Source: JBBDRX01 sp040905245 (GTDB lineage Bacteria > Bacteroidota > Rhodothermia > Balneolales > Balneolaceae). From it: a DNA stretch of 13,445 nt. Under the pieces are notes generated by a model that had not been told where the DNA came from, searched no databases, and saw only the letters and a program-made list of their open reading frames with translations. Each line of letters starts with the position of its first letter. Positions within the stretch are counted from its first letter, which is position 1. Location of the stretch: positions 1 through 13,445 of the forward strand of contig JBBDRX010000003.1 in the NCBI GenBank assembly GCA_040905245.1. Direction: 5' to 3'. The position numbers were made by a program, and so were the translations under genes. Of the stretch, positions 1 through 7,112 are shown piece after piece.

Positions 1-1319
1 AGCCGCTTCGGTACTTCTTCGGTGCCTGGCAACCTCCCATCGGTATTGAATTCGTATACGATGGGTTATCGGCGTTCGTGATCCTGGTTATCAATGTCGT
101 TGCGTTCATCGTATTGATCCACTCCAGGCATGTGGCCCTTGGGGAGTTCCCCCGGAAACAGATGGCCTACTACAGCCTTGTCATGCTGATGATGCTTGGC
201 TTCAATGGTATGGTCTTGACAGGGGACCTGTTCAACCTCTATGTATTTCTTGAAATTTCGTCACTGTCGACCTATGCACTCATCGCTATCGGGGAGAAAG
301 GTGCTCCGTTTTCTGCTTTCCGGTATCTGGTTATCGGGACAACAGGCGGGACGTTTTATCTGCTCGGCCTCGCATTCCTCTATACAGTAACCGGTACGCT
401 CAACCTTATCGACATGGCGGCGATGCTCCCGGAGCTCGCCGATAATCGTGCGGTCGTAACGGCTCTCATACTCATGGTGGTGGGTATCGGTGTCAAGGCA
501 GCTCTTTTCCCGATGCATGGCTGGCTTCCCGACTCCTATACCTATGCATCATCGACTTCATCTGCTCTGATCGCTCCAATCGGAACCAAAGTGGCGGCCT
601 ACGTTCTGATCCGCATCCTGCTTTTTCTCTTCGGGATTGAGTTAATCGACCTGGTTGTTCCAATCTCCACAATTGTCGGTATTCTGGCCTGCATCGGTAT
701 TCTGTACGGATCCATCATGGCCATTGCGCAGAATGAACTGAAACGAATGCTTGCCTACTCCAGTATTTCCCAGATTGGATACATTTTAATGGGAATCAGT
801 CTTGCAAACCCATATGGTTTTATCGGTGCGGTACTTCACATCCTGAATCACGCAATCATGAAAGCATCACTATTCATGGTTTCTGCTAACCTCAGGATGA
901 AGGAAGGGCATTCCGATATCAGCCGATTCGACCATACGTACCGGAAAAAATATCCCTGGACCATGCTGAGCTTTACGGTTGCAGCAATCTCCATGGTCGG
1001 TCTTCCTCCACTTGCCGGATTCTTTAGCAAGTGGTATCTAGCACTGGGAACTGTAAACGCCGGAAACTGGCTTTTCCTTGCTGTGATACTCGCAAGTTCT
1101 CTGCTGAATGCCGTCTATTTTTTCCGAATCCTGGAGAAAGTGTATATGTCGAACCCGGATGCCGAGGAGGAACCATCCGACAAGAATATCACCATGGACG
1201 AAGTAAAACCGTCCATGCTTTACACAACCCTGACATTTGCTGCTGCACTTTTTCTGATCGGTATATTCAACGTTGCCATTGTTTCCATAATCAGCAGTAT
1301 GTTTCCCGGCGGCTTGTAA
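1..1319 (+). CDS. mrpD: Mrp-type Na+/H+ antiporter subunit D-like protein (5'-truncated by window edge)
   Basis: This is a polytopic inner-membrane proton/cation-translocating subunit of the Proton_antipo_M family (MrpD/NuoN type). The frame is open from base 3 with no stop, so the true start lies left of the window; the GTG at 78 is internal. The residues lining the half-channels are visible: the TM5 glutamate (codon 252-254, in YVFLEISS), the TM7 lysine (495-497, in GVKAALFPMHGWLPDSY), the TM8 lysine (588-590, in GTKVAAYVLIR, an MrpD-like pattern), a histidine and lysine in the HILNHAIMKASLFM segment, and the TM12 lysine (1029-1031, in GFFSKWYLA). About 439 residues are visible against roughly 490-500 for whole MrpD, so little is missing. 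The next antiporter gene follows after 23 bp, which suggests one operon. It could be called NuoN-like, but no NADH-module genes adjoin it on this strand. Confidence 0.88.
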   Translation, partial: PLRYFFGAWQPPIGIEFVYDGLSAFVILVINVVAFIVLIHSRHVALGEFPRKQMAYYSLVMLMMLGFNGMVLTGDLFNLYVFLEISSLSTYALIAIGEKGAPFSAFRYLVIGTTGGTFYLLGLAFLYTVTGTLNLIDMAAMLPELADNRAVVTALILMVVGIGVKAALFPMHGWLPDSYTYASSTSSALIAPIGTKVAAYVLIRILLFLFGIELIDLVVPISTIVGILACIGILYGSIMAIAQNELKRMLAYSSISQIGYILMGISLANPYGFIGAVLHILNHAIMKASLFMVSANLRMKEGHSDISRFDHTYRKKYPWTMLSFTVAAISMVGLPPLAGFFSKWYLALGTVNAGNWLFLAVILASSLLNAVYFFRILEKVYMSNPDAEEEPSDKNITMDEVKPSMLYTTLTFAAALFLIGIFNVAIVSIISSMFPGGL

Positions 1320-1342
1320 TCTAATTGTATAGTAACGGATAG

Positions 1343-2827
1343 ATGGAACTAACTTTTGTGCCTCTTTACGCTGTACTGGTCTCACTGCTCGCAGTGCCAC
1401 TGATCCTGCTCAGCACTTCCCGGCCGAATGTGCGGGAATTCTGGACCATTCTGGCAGGAGTTATCAAGTTCAGTCTCATCCTTTCGCTCCTTCCCACAGC
1501 TCTTGCCGGGAATAGTGTAGAGCTAACCCTCATCGAGCTGGCACCCGGCCTCCCCTTGCTGCTCAAGGCGGATCCATTCGGGATCTACTTTGCCGTTATT
1601 GCTTCTGGCCTGTGGATCTTTACCTCTTTCTACTCCATCGGATATATGCGTGGTGCCGGCGAAAAAAAACAGAGTAGATATTTTGCAAGTTTTGCAGTCT
1701 GCCTCTCCGCAACGATCGGAATTGCTTTTTCCGGTAATCTTCTGACATTTATTGTTTTTTATGAAATGCTGACGCTGGCTACCTATCCACTGGTCATCCA
1801 CAAGGAGAACAGAAAAGCGATAGATGCAGGCCGAAAGTACCTCTCTTATACTCTGACTGCGGGCTTGCTCCTGATTGCTTCAGCCGCCATTATTTACAAT
1901 CTGACTGGAACACTGGATTTTCGACCAGGAGGAATTTTTGACGATGTGAATGTTTCTGGCCCTATGATGCTCACCACATTTTTGCTCTTTTTGGGTGCCG
2001 TGGGTGTAAAAGCTGGAATAATGCCTCTTCACTCCTGGCTTCCGGCTGCAATGGCCGCCCCGACTCCGGTTAGTGCGCTACTCCATGCCGTGGCTGTTGT
2101 GAAGTCAGGGGTGTTCGGCGTCATCCGCATGAGCGGCTATGTATTTGGTACAGAAGTCATGACAACCTTTAGTTTGAACGATATCATGTTGGTGATTGCC
2201 GGAACGACCATATTGGTTGCATCATTACTTGCATTCCGGCAGGATAACCTGAAACGCCGACTGGCCTATTCGACCGTAGGACATCTCTCCTATATTGTTC
2301 TGGGTGTTGCACTGATGACACCTCTCGGTATGACCGGAGCCACAATGCATATCGCTGCACACGCGACAATGAAAATTACACTTTTCTTCTGTGCCGGTGC
2401 TATCTATGTAAATCTTCACAAAGAGAATATCAGTGACCTGGACGGAATCGCAAAGGTCATGCCCTGGACAATGGCGGCCTTTGTTATCGGCTCCCTCGGC
2501 CTTGCAGGTATTCCTCCACTCAATGGATTTCTGAGCAAGTGGCACCTGGCAGCAGGTGCCCTGGAAGGGGGAATGATTATCCCGATACTCATTCTTGTTG
2601 TCAGTGGTTTGTTAAACGTCGGATACTTCTTTCCGATTATCTACAGAGCCTACTTCAAGACTGGAGACGCCTCGCTCGACAACCACACGGAGGCATCCCC
2701 TTTTATGGTTGTACCGCTGGTATCGACCGCGATTCTTTCGATCCTGTTCGGCCTGTTCCCGAATCTCTTTTTCAATTTCTATGATTTGGCCCAACTGATT
2801 GCATTAAACCTGTTCAACGGAGGCTAA
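1343..2827 (+). CDS. MrpA/NuoL-type antiporter subunit lacking the MrpA C-terminal extension
   Basis: This is a 494-residue polytopic membrane protein of the Proton_antipo_M family, probably a cation/H+ translocating subunit of an Mrp-like complex. Key residues are E141 (TM5), K223 (TM7, GVKAGIMPLHSWLP), K254 (TM8), H340 and K344, and K399 (TM12, GFLSKW). The stretch APTPVSALLHAVAVVKSGV (239-257) is the NuoL/NuoM/MrpA signature, unlike the MrpD-type TM8 of the two neighbouring antiporter genes. Full MrpA is around 800 residues because it carries DUF4040/MrpB-like domains at its C-terminus. This protein ends near 494, so those domains, if present, must be separate genes upstream. The ATG at 1343 has a weak GGA five bases upstream. 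The stop overlaps the ribosome-binding region of the next gene. Annotation pipelines may also call it 'antiporter subunit D family' or 'NuoM-like'. Confidence 0.85.
   Translation: MELTFVPLYAVLVSLLAVPLILLSTSRPNVREFWTILAGVIKFSLILSLLPTALAGNSVELTLIELAPGLPLLLKADPFGIYFAVIASGLWIFTSFYSIGYMRGAGEKKQSRYFASFAVCLSATIGIAFSGNLLTFIVFYEMLTLATYPLVIHKENRKAIDAGRKYLSYTLTAGLLLIASAAIIYNLTGTLDFRPGGIFDDVNVSGPMMLTTFLLFLGAVGVKAGIMPLHSWLPAAMAAPTPVSALLHAVAVVKSGVFGVIRMSGYVFGTEVMTTFSLNDIMLVIAGTTILVASLLAFRQDNLKRRLAYSTVGHLSYIVLGVALMTPLGMTGATMHIAAHATMKITLFFCAGAIYVNLHKENISDLDGIAKVMPWTMAAFVIGSLGLAGIPPLNGFLSKWHLAAGALEGGMIIPILILVVSGLLNVGYFFPIIYRAYFKTGDASLDNHTEASPFMVVPLVSTAILSILFGLFPNLFFNFYDLAQLIALNLFNGG
2819..2823 (+). promoter_or_regulatory. 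Strong Shine-Dalgarno (GGAGG) inside the end of the upstream gene
   Basis: GGAGG lies 5 bases before the ATG at 2829 and within the last codons of the preceding antiporter gene. It fixes the start of the 71-residue protein and supports that short frame being translated. It is the best Shine-Dalgarno in the antiporter cluster; most starts in this window have weak ones. Confidence 0.7.
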
Positions 2828-2828
2828 C

Positions 2829-3044
2829 ATGAAAACGTGGCACTGGACTACGTTGATAATACTCATCATCGCAACTCTGATTGCGGAGTTCACACTGTTG
2901 TCGGACTATGATTCCCACTGGTGGAACTCCATCCCTGGATTCTATGCAATATGGGGTTTTTTGAGCTGTATTGTCATCATTTATGTCTCCAAGTGGATCG
3001 GTAAACTTTTCCTGTTCAGAGACGAAACGTACTATGATCACTGA
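2829..3044 (+). CDS. Small two-helix membrane protein of the antiporter operon
   Basis: This 71-residue protein has two predicted transmembrane segments (about residues 7-24 and 36-56). Between them is an aromatic, charged loop (SDYDSHWWNSIPGFYA), and the C-terminus is a short cytosol-type tail with basic and then acidic/tyrosine residues (KWIGKLFLFRDETYYD). It starts two bases after the upstream stop behind GGAGG, and its last 11 bases overlap the start of the third antiporter gene at 3034, so it is embedded and probably co-translated. From memory, similar small proteins with an IPGFYA-GF core and a YYD tail accompany antiporter-D genes in other bacteria, always as hypothetical proteins. I infer an accessory or assembly subunit of the same membrane complex. 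It shows no similarity I recognise to MrpE, F or G. It is very likely a gene; its function is unknown. Confidence 0.8.
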   Translation: MKTWHWTTLIILIIATLIAEFTLLSDYDSHWWNSIPGFYAIWGFLSCIVIIYVSKWIGKLFLFRDETYYDH

Positions 3045-4752
3045 ATTACTTTTTTTCCCGGCGGTTCTGGTCTTATTGGGCGCATTGGTGCTGCCCCTGG
3101 CCAAACAAGAAATGCGGCCTTCGCTGTTTCTGGTTTTTCCATTGGCAGCTCTTGCTACCATTTGGATAATGCCGGACGGTTTTACGATCAAAACGTCTCT
3201 GGCCAATTATGAGCTAATTCTTGTTCAGGCCAATTCCTTAAGCAGAATTTTTGGAACTATCTTCGCGATGATTGCTGTCATCGGCGGCGTATTTGCCTGG
3301 CACATCAAAGATCTTGGACAGCAATCTTCTGCTCTGGCGTATGGTGCGGGTGCACTGGGCGTTACGTTTGCTGGTGATTTCTTCACGCTTCTGGTCTTCT
3401 GGGAACTGATGGCTGTCAGTTCTACCTACCTGATATGGGCTCACCGCACTGCCGTATCTCAACATTCGGGAATGCGTTACCTGGTCTACCACTCACTCGG
3501 AGGGGGAATACTCCTTACGGGTATATTGACACACCTGAACGATACAGGATCCATCCTACTTTCCAGTTTTCCGGAAACGTTCACTCTTGCCTCCCTGTTG
3601 ATTCTCATTGGTGTTGCCATCAATGCAGCTATTCCTCCTCTCAGTGCATGGCTCCCGGATGCATATCCGAATTCTACCATCACAGGAGCCGTCTTCATGA
3701 GTGCCTTTACAACAAAATCTGCCGTCTATGTACTCATGATTCTTTTCCCGGGCTGGAGTATTCTGATATGGCTTGGTGTCGCCATGGCTATATACGGTAC
3801 GGTTTACGCCATTCTTTCAAACGACATCCGACAGATTCTTGCCTATTCTATCATCAGCCAGATAGGATATATGGTTACCGGAATCGGTATTGGAACAGAA
3901 ATGGCCCTGAATGGAGCAGCTGTTCACGCATTCAGCCATATCCTATACAAATGTCTGCTCTTCATGGCAGCCGGGGGGGTGCTTTACGCAACCGGTAAGA
4001 GTAAACTCTCAGAGCTGGGTGGTTTCGCCTCCAAAATGAAATGGGTTGTAGGACTCTATATTATCGGCGCGCTTTCCATATCGGGATTCCCACTATTCAA
4101 CGGGTTTATCAGCAAATCCATGATAGTGAGTGCTGCCGGATCAGCACATTATGAATGGGTCTATCTTCTTCTTACTCTCGCTTCAGTCGGTACATTCCTC
4201 CATACCGGCCTCAAGTTGCCCTATTTTACCTGGTTTGGTAAACAGAAAAGTGAATTTACAGTCAAGCCAGTCCCAAAAAATATGATATTTGCCATGGGCA
4301 TTGGGGCTTTTTTATGCACCCTGTTTGGTGTCTGGCCTCAACTCCTCTACAACTACCTGCCATTTCCAGTAGATTATCATCCGTATACCGTATACCATCT
4401 TGTAGAAGTAACTCAAATTCTGATCTTTACCTTTATCGGATTCTGGATTTTTCGCACGAAACTTGATGGAAATCCGAAAATTGTACTCGATACGGACTGG
4501 TTTTATCGAAAACCAGCGGCATTTACCCGAACAATTTTGGTGAACAAAGTCGATGACTTCTTTGGATTGGCCGAACGCGTCGTACACGGGATTGCCGGAC
4601 ACCTGGCTTCCCGTTTTGACAATCCCATGGCCTGGCTAAATCCATTTTCAACAGAAGAAAATAATGCCCGGTCGTACAGTTCACCGGCAGGGACGGTTAT
4701 GGCATTTATTCTTTTTGCATTCCTGGTGTTTAGTCTCTATCTGATAACATAG
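3034..4752 (+). CDS. Divergent antiporter subunit D-like protein with TM7 Lys replaced by Asn
   Basis: This is a 572-residue polytopic Proton_antipo_M protein. An upstream ATG at 2971 is in frame, but it lies inside the preceding gene and adds a hydrophilic 21-residue leader. The ATG at 3034 begins a normal hydrophobic N-terminus (MITELLFFPAV) and overlaps the upstream stop by 11 bp, which indicates translational coupling. E124 (TM5), K228 (TM8, FTTKSAVYV), H302 and K306, and K361 (TM12, GFISKS) are kept. At the TM7 lysine position the sequence is AINAAIPPLSAWLPDAY, with N197 (codon 3622-3624) in place of Lys. After the core there is an extension with a DTDWFYRK motif (486-493), a probable amphipathic stretch (about 495-535) and a final membrane helix (about 554-571), loosely recalling the C-terminal lateral helix of NuoL. 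It is the last gene of the operon and is followed by a convergent nuoK. Confidence 0.87.
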   Translation: MITELLFFPAVLVLLGALVLPLAKQEMRPSLFLVFPLAALATIWIMPDGFTIKTSLANYELILVQANSLSRIFGTIFAMIAVIGGVFAWHIKDLGQQSSALAYGAGALGVTFAGDFFTLLVFWELMAVSSTYLIWAHRTAVSQHSGMRYLVYHSLGGGILLTGILTHLNDTGSILLSSFPETFTLASLLILIGVAINAAIPPLSAWLPDAYPNSTITGAVFMSAFTTKSAVYVLMILFPGWSILIWLGVAMAIYGTVYAILSNDIRQILAYSIISQIGYMVTGIGIGTEMALNGAAVHAFSHILYKCLLFMAAGGVLYATGKSKLSELGGFASKMKWVVGLYIIGALSISGFPLFNGFISKSMIVSAAGSAHYEWVYLLLTLASVGTFLHTGLKLPYFTWFGKQKSEFTVKPVPKNMIFAMGIGAFLCTLFGVWPQLLYNYLPFPVDYHPYTVYHLVEVTQILIFTFIGFWIFRTKLDGNPKIVLDTDWFYRKPAAFTRTILVNKVDDFFGLAERVVHGIAGHLASRFDNPMAWLNPFSTEENNARSYSSPAGTVMAFILFAFLVFSLYLIT

Positions 4753-5017
4753 AAACAGGCTGAATAGTCACGGTCAAAATTAACGTACCGAATTATAATG
4801 CACCGGAAAGGGAAAACAAATAACCCAGCCGGACTACACTTCAACGGCCAGTACGTCAGGATACGTCAACCTGACAACAAGAGAAGCTTAAAAAGATTAC
4901 GTACCATCAGACTGGTCGACAGGTCTCAGTTGGAAACGCTCGAACAAAGAAGACTACCAGACAACCCTCACCTGCGCGTACCTTTTTAAAGAAAAAAAAA
5001 CTCAATAGACAGCCAGG
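4753..5017. other. Convergent intergenic region, no convincing gene
   Basis: These 265 bases lie between the 3' ends of the antiporter operon and nuoK. They hold a small inverted repeat (GTCAGG 4855-4860 with CCTGAC 4870-4875), a 7-base direct repeat TACGTCA (4852-4858 and 4862-4868), and an A9 run near 4991-4999 that reads as a T-tract in nuoK transcripts. I see no strong GC-rich stem next to the T-tract, so termination is not clearly explained. A 63-codon plus-strand frame (4798-4989) lacks a ribosome-binding site and any recognisable pattern and is not called. Confidence 0.5.
4855..4875. repeat. Short inverted repeat with overlapping 10-bp-spaced direct repeats
   Basis: GTCAGG (4855-4860) and CCTGAC (4870-4875) are perfect complements around a 9-base loop. 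TACGTCA occurs at 4852-4858 and again at 4862-4868, exactly 10 bp apart, about one helical turn. There is no T-run directly after it, so it does not look like a rho-independent terminator. Its role is unknown and it may be chance. Confidence 0.35.
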
Positions 5018-5320
5018 CTACCAGCGCAGAAGATTGACCTTCGTAATATCAATGGAAAGGTTATTTCTGAAAATGGCCAGAATAATAGCCAGTCCGACGA
5101 CAGCCTCCGCCGCTGCCACCGCCAATACAAAGAAGACCAGTATCTGCCCGGCGATGTCTCCATGATAGCTTGCAAACGAAATAAGGGAGATATTTACCGC
5201 ATTCAACATCAACTCAATACACATGAATATGACAATTGCGTTCCTTCGGACAAGAACACCGATCATACCGATCGTAAAAAGAGTAGCACTCAATGCCAGA
5301 TACCAGTCAATTTCAATCAT
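5018..5320 (-). CDS. nuoK: NADH-quinone oxidoreductase subunit K (NuoK)
   Basis: NuoK is the small three-helix membrane subunit of respiratory complex I and belongs to its proton-translocating chain. At 100 residues it matches the family length (E. coli has 100). The two conserved membrane glutamates sit at E36 (CIELMLNAVN) and E72 (AAAEAVVGLAI), the same numbers as in E. coli. MrpC is a homologue, but the 100-residue length, the IELMLNAVN motif and the pairing with NuoJ favour NuoK. Its ATG overlaps the end of nuoJ by 4 bp (ATGA, 5317-5320), so the two are translationally coupled. It is the last gene of its transcript and converges on the antiporter operon. No other complex I gene is in the window. 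Confidence 0.95.
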   Translation of the reverse strand: MIEIDWYLALSATLFTIGMIGVLVRRNAIVIFMCIELMLNAVNISLISFASYHGDIAGQILVFFVLAVAAAEAVVGLAIILAIFRNNLSIDITKVNLLRW

Positions 5321-5841
5321 TCTTCAACCTGATCAGATTGTTTTACTTTATACTGTGCAATCAATAGTGCACCCACCACAGCTGCCGTAAGAAGAATTGC
5401 CGTCATCTCGAATGGCATCAGGTAGTTTGTGTACATCACATCTCCAATAGCCTCTACAGTTCCGACATACTGCATATTCTCTGAAAGGTTGGGAAGAAGA
5501 TCCGTTACTCCCCCCAAAGCGTACAGTACTTGTCCAAAAATGACTGCACCTACAAGAAAAGCCAACAGGTATTTCACTCGAATCCTGTCGAAAAGTCCGG
5601 GTTCGTCATCAAGGTTTAAAAGCATAATCACAAACAGGAACAGAACCATAATGGCTCCGGCATAGACAACAATTTGAATCATAGCCAGAAACTGCGCCTG
5701 AAGAAGAAGATAGATCCCGGCAACAGAAAGCAGGTTCAGTACGAGAAAAAGTGCACTGTTTACCGTGTTCTTGTTCAACACCATTGCCAAAGCAGTCGAG
5801 ATAGCCAAAACTGCGAGCAGTACAAATGTGTACGTAACCAT
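5317..5841 (-). CDS. nuoJ: NADH-quinone oxidoreductase subunit J (NuoJ)
   Basis: NuoJ is a membrane-arm subunit of complex I that links the quinone-site subunit NuoH to the antiporter-like subunits. The 174-residue protein has five hydrophobic segments. The conserved third helix is clear (IQIVVYAGAIMVLFLFVIMLLN, shown here from I55; Y60 is the conserved tyrosine of the pi-bulge helix). The last helix has the usual PFEMTAILLTAAVVGALLIA form. The ATG at 5841 has a GGA about 6 bases upstream. nuoJ-nuoK stand alone on this strand: upstream lies a divergent moxR with no nuoI. A plausible promoter sits about 25-55 bases before the start. Dispersed complex I genes are known in Rhodothermus marinus, which fits the suggested lineage (from memory). 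Confidence 0.94.
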   Translation of the reverse strand: MVTYTFVLLAVLAISTALAMVLNKNTVNSALFLVLNLLSVAGIYLLLQAQFLAMIQIVVYAGAIMVLFLFVIMLLNLDDEPGLFDRIRVKYLLAFLVGAVIFGQVLYALGGVTDLLPNLSENMQYVGTVEAIGDVMYTNYLMPFEMTAILLTAAVVGALLIAQYKVKQSDQVEE

Positions 5842-5867
5842 GGAATTCCGTTAATTTTTCAAAGGAT

Positions 5868-5898
5868 GAAAGGTAGAGAAATTTAAAAATGGCTTCAA
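5868..5898 (-). promoter_or_regulatory. Candidate promoter of nuoJK
   Basis: On the minus strand TTGAAG (5898-5893) is followed after 17 bases by TACCTTTC (5875-5868). TACCTTTC matches the Bacteroidota -7 consensus TAnnTTTG in all but the last base. It lies 27-57 bases upstream of the nuoJ start, which would give a short leader. This rests on pattern matching only. Confidence 0.35.
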
Positions 5899-5920
5899 GA
5901 GATATATGATCGATTATCAG

Positions 5921-5957
5921 GGATTCTGACTTTTTTTAAATCATCTCATCAGAATCC
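5921..5957. repeat. Perfect 9-bp inverted repeat upstream of nuoJ and moxR
   Basis: GGATTCTGA (5921-5929) and TCAGAATCC (5949-5957) are exact complements separated by 19 bases that include a T7-A3 run. The repeat lies between two divergent genes, upstream of the candidate nuoJK promoter. It could be an operator for a dimeric regulator or a leader hairpin of a moxR transcript. It is not a standard terminator, because the T-run is in the loop rather than after the stem. Confidence 0.5.
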
Positions 5958-6091
5958 TCACCAGCTCATCCGCTCGCATACGTAATCCTGTTCCATCCCG
6001 TTGCACATTAAGCGGTTTATTTGTTCTTTTATCTGGCTTCGGTTCCTGCCTGGGCCGAGCTGTTACCCCAAAACAAATACACCATTCTATC

Positions 6092-7090
6092 ATGAGCAAT
6101 GCACCCGATATGCAGCACCTCGGTGAACGCATCGAAGAACACAGTCAATTTGTGGATCATATATACCGTGAACTTGAGAAAGTGATCGTAGGTCAGCGAT
6201 ATATGATTGACAGACTTTTAACCGGACTACTGGCAGAAGGCCACGTTCTGCTGGAGGGAGTCCCCGGGCTGGCAAAAACCCTGACAGTCTCTTCACTGGC
6301 CACCGTCATCGATACCAATTTTCAACGAATCCAGTTTACACCGGACCTTCTTCCTGCCGATCTGGTCGGAACTCTTATCTACAATCAGAAAGAGGCGGAG
6401 TTTACAGTCAAGAAGGGGCCGATTTTTTCCAACATCGTTCTTGCAGACGAGATTAACCGTTCTCCGGCCAAAGTCCAGAGTGCACTTCTGGAAGCTATGC
6501 AGGAACTCCAAGTCACCATTGGAGAGACAACTTACCCTCTCGAAGAACCTTTTCTGGTTCTTGCGACACAGAACCCGGTCGAACAGGAAGGAACGTATCC
6601 GCTTCCGGAAGCACAGGTGGATCGTTTCATGCTAAAAATCAGAGTCGACTATCCATCCAGAAACGAAGAGATGGAGATCATGAGAAGAATGTCGCATACC
6701 GGTAAAGGCGAAACGCTCAAACCAGTAGTTACTGTGGACGAAGTACTGCAGGCAAGATCGGTCATCAACGAGATCTACATTGACGAAAAGGTGGAAGATT
6801 ATATTGTCGATCTGGTGTTTGCAACCAGAAATCCGAAAGATTTTGGTATGAAAAACCTGACAGAGCTTATCGGATTTGGTGCTTCTCCACGAGCGACAAT
6901 CAATCTGAACCTTGCGGCAAGAGCACAGGCATTTATGAATCACCGAGCATATGTTACTCCGGAAGATGTCAGAACCATCGCCATGGATGTGCTAAGACAC
7001 CGGATTATACCGACGTTTGAAGCCGAAGCTGAAGATGTATCGAGTGAAGATATTGTTGATATCATACTTTCATCCGTGCAAGTACCTTGA
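6092..7090 (+). CDS. MoxR-family AAA+ ATPase
   Basis: MoxR proteins are AAA+ ATPases (AAA_3 plus AAA lid) that act as chaperone-like factors for maturing other complexes, usually together with a vWA/DUF58 protein. The 332-residue protein has Walker A at 56-63 (GVPGLAKT), Walker B at 115-120 (IVLADE), sensor 1 in LATQNP (157-162), the family stretch QEGTYPLPEAQVDRF (165-179) and a sensor-2 arginine in GASPRA (R267). Length and motif order are typical, so the ATPase looks intact. The ATG at 6092 is the only good start in the open frame: no ATG or GTG lies upstream within at least 90 bases. It has no Shine-Dalgarno. The next gene is a small basic protein rather than DUF58, so the usual partner is absent locally. 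Its client here is unknown. Confidence 0.93.
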   Translation: MSNAPDMQHLGERIEEHSQFVDHIYRELEKVIVGQRYMIDRLLTGLLAEGHVLLEGVPGLAKTLTVSSLATVIDTNFQRIQFTPDLLPADLVGTLIYNQKEAEFTVKKGPIFSNIVLADEINRSPAKVQSALLEAMQELQVTIGETTYPLEEPFLVLATQNPVEQEGTYPLPEAQVDRFMLKIRVDYPSRNEEMEIMRRMSHTGKGETLKPVVTVDEVLQARSVINEIYIDEKVEDYIVDLVFATRNPKDFGMKNLTELIGFGASPRATINLNLAARAQAFMNHRAYVTPEDVRTIAMDVLRHRIIPTFEAEAEDVSSEDIVDIILSSVQVP

Positions 7091-7112
7091 CTGTATAATA
7101 CAAACAAAAATA

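Larger units (their letters stand above)
5842..6091. other. Divergent intergenic region between nuoJ and moxR
   Basis: This 250-bp region should hold promoters for both directions. The nuoJ-proximal half is AT-rich and contains the candidate nuoJK promoter and a perfect 9-bp inverted repeat (5921-5957). The moxR-proximal half (about 5960-6091) is pyrimidine-rich. No ribosome-binding site precedes moxR, and I could not pick a convincing moxR promoter. A 63-codon minus-strand frame crosses it but lacks support. Confidence 0.5.

Noticed and set aside
2971..3033. Upstream ATG extending the third antiporter gene by 21 residues
   Set aside because: The extension is hydrophilic, lies inside the 71-residue gene in another frame, and is unlike family N-termini; the ATG at 3034 fits better.
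4798..4989. 63-codon plus-strand frame after the antiporter operon
   Set aside because: No ribosome-binding site, Arg/Asn/Gln-rich composition without domain-like pattern, and it lies in a convergent gap with repeats; most likely chance.
5941..6132. 63-codon minus-strand frame upstream of nuoJ
   Set aside because: It begins inside moxR on the opposite strand, has no ribosome-binding site or recognisable motif, and occupies the divergent promoter region.
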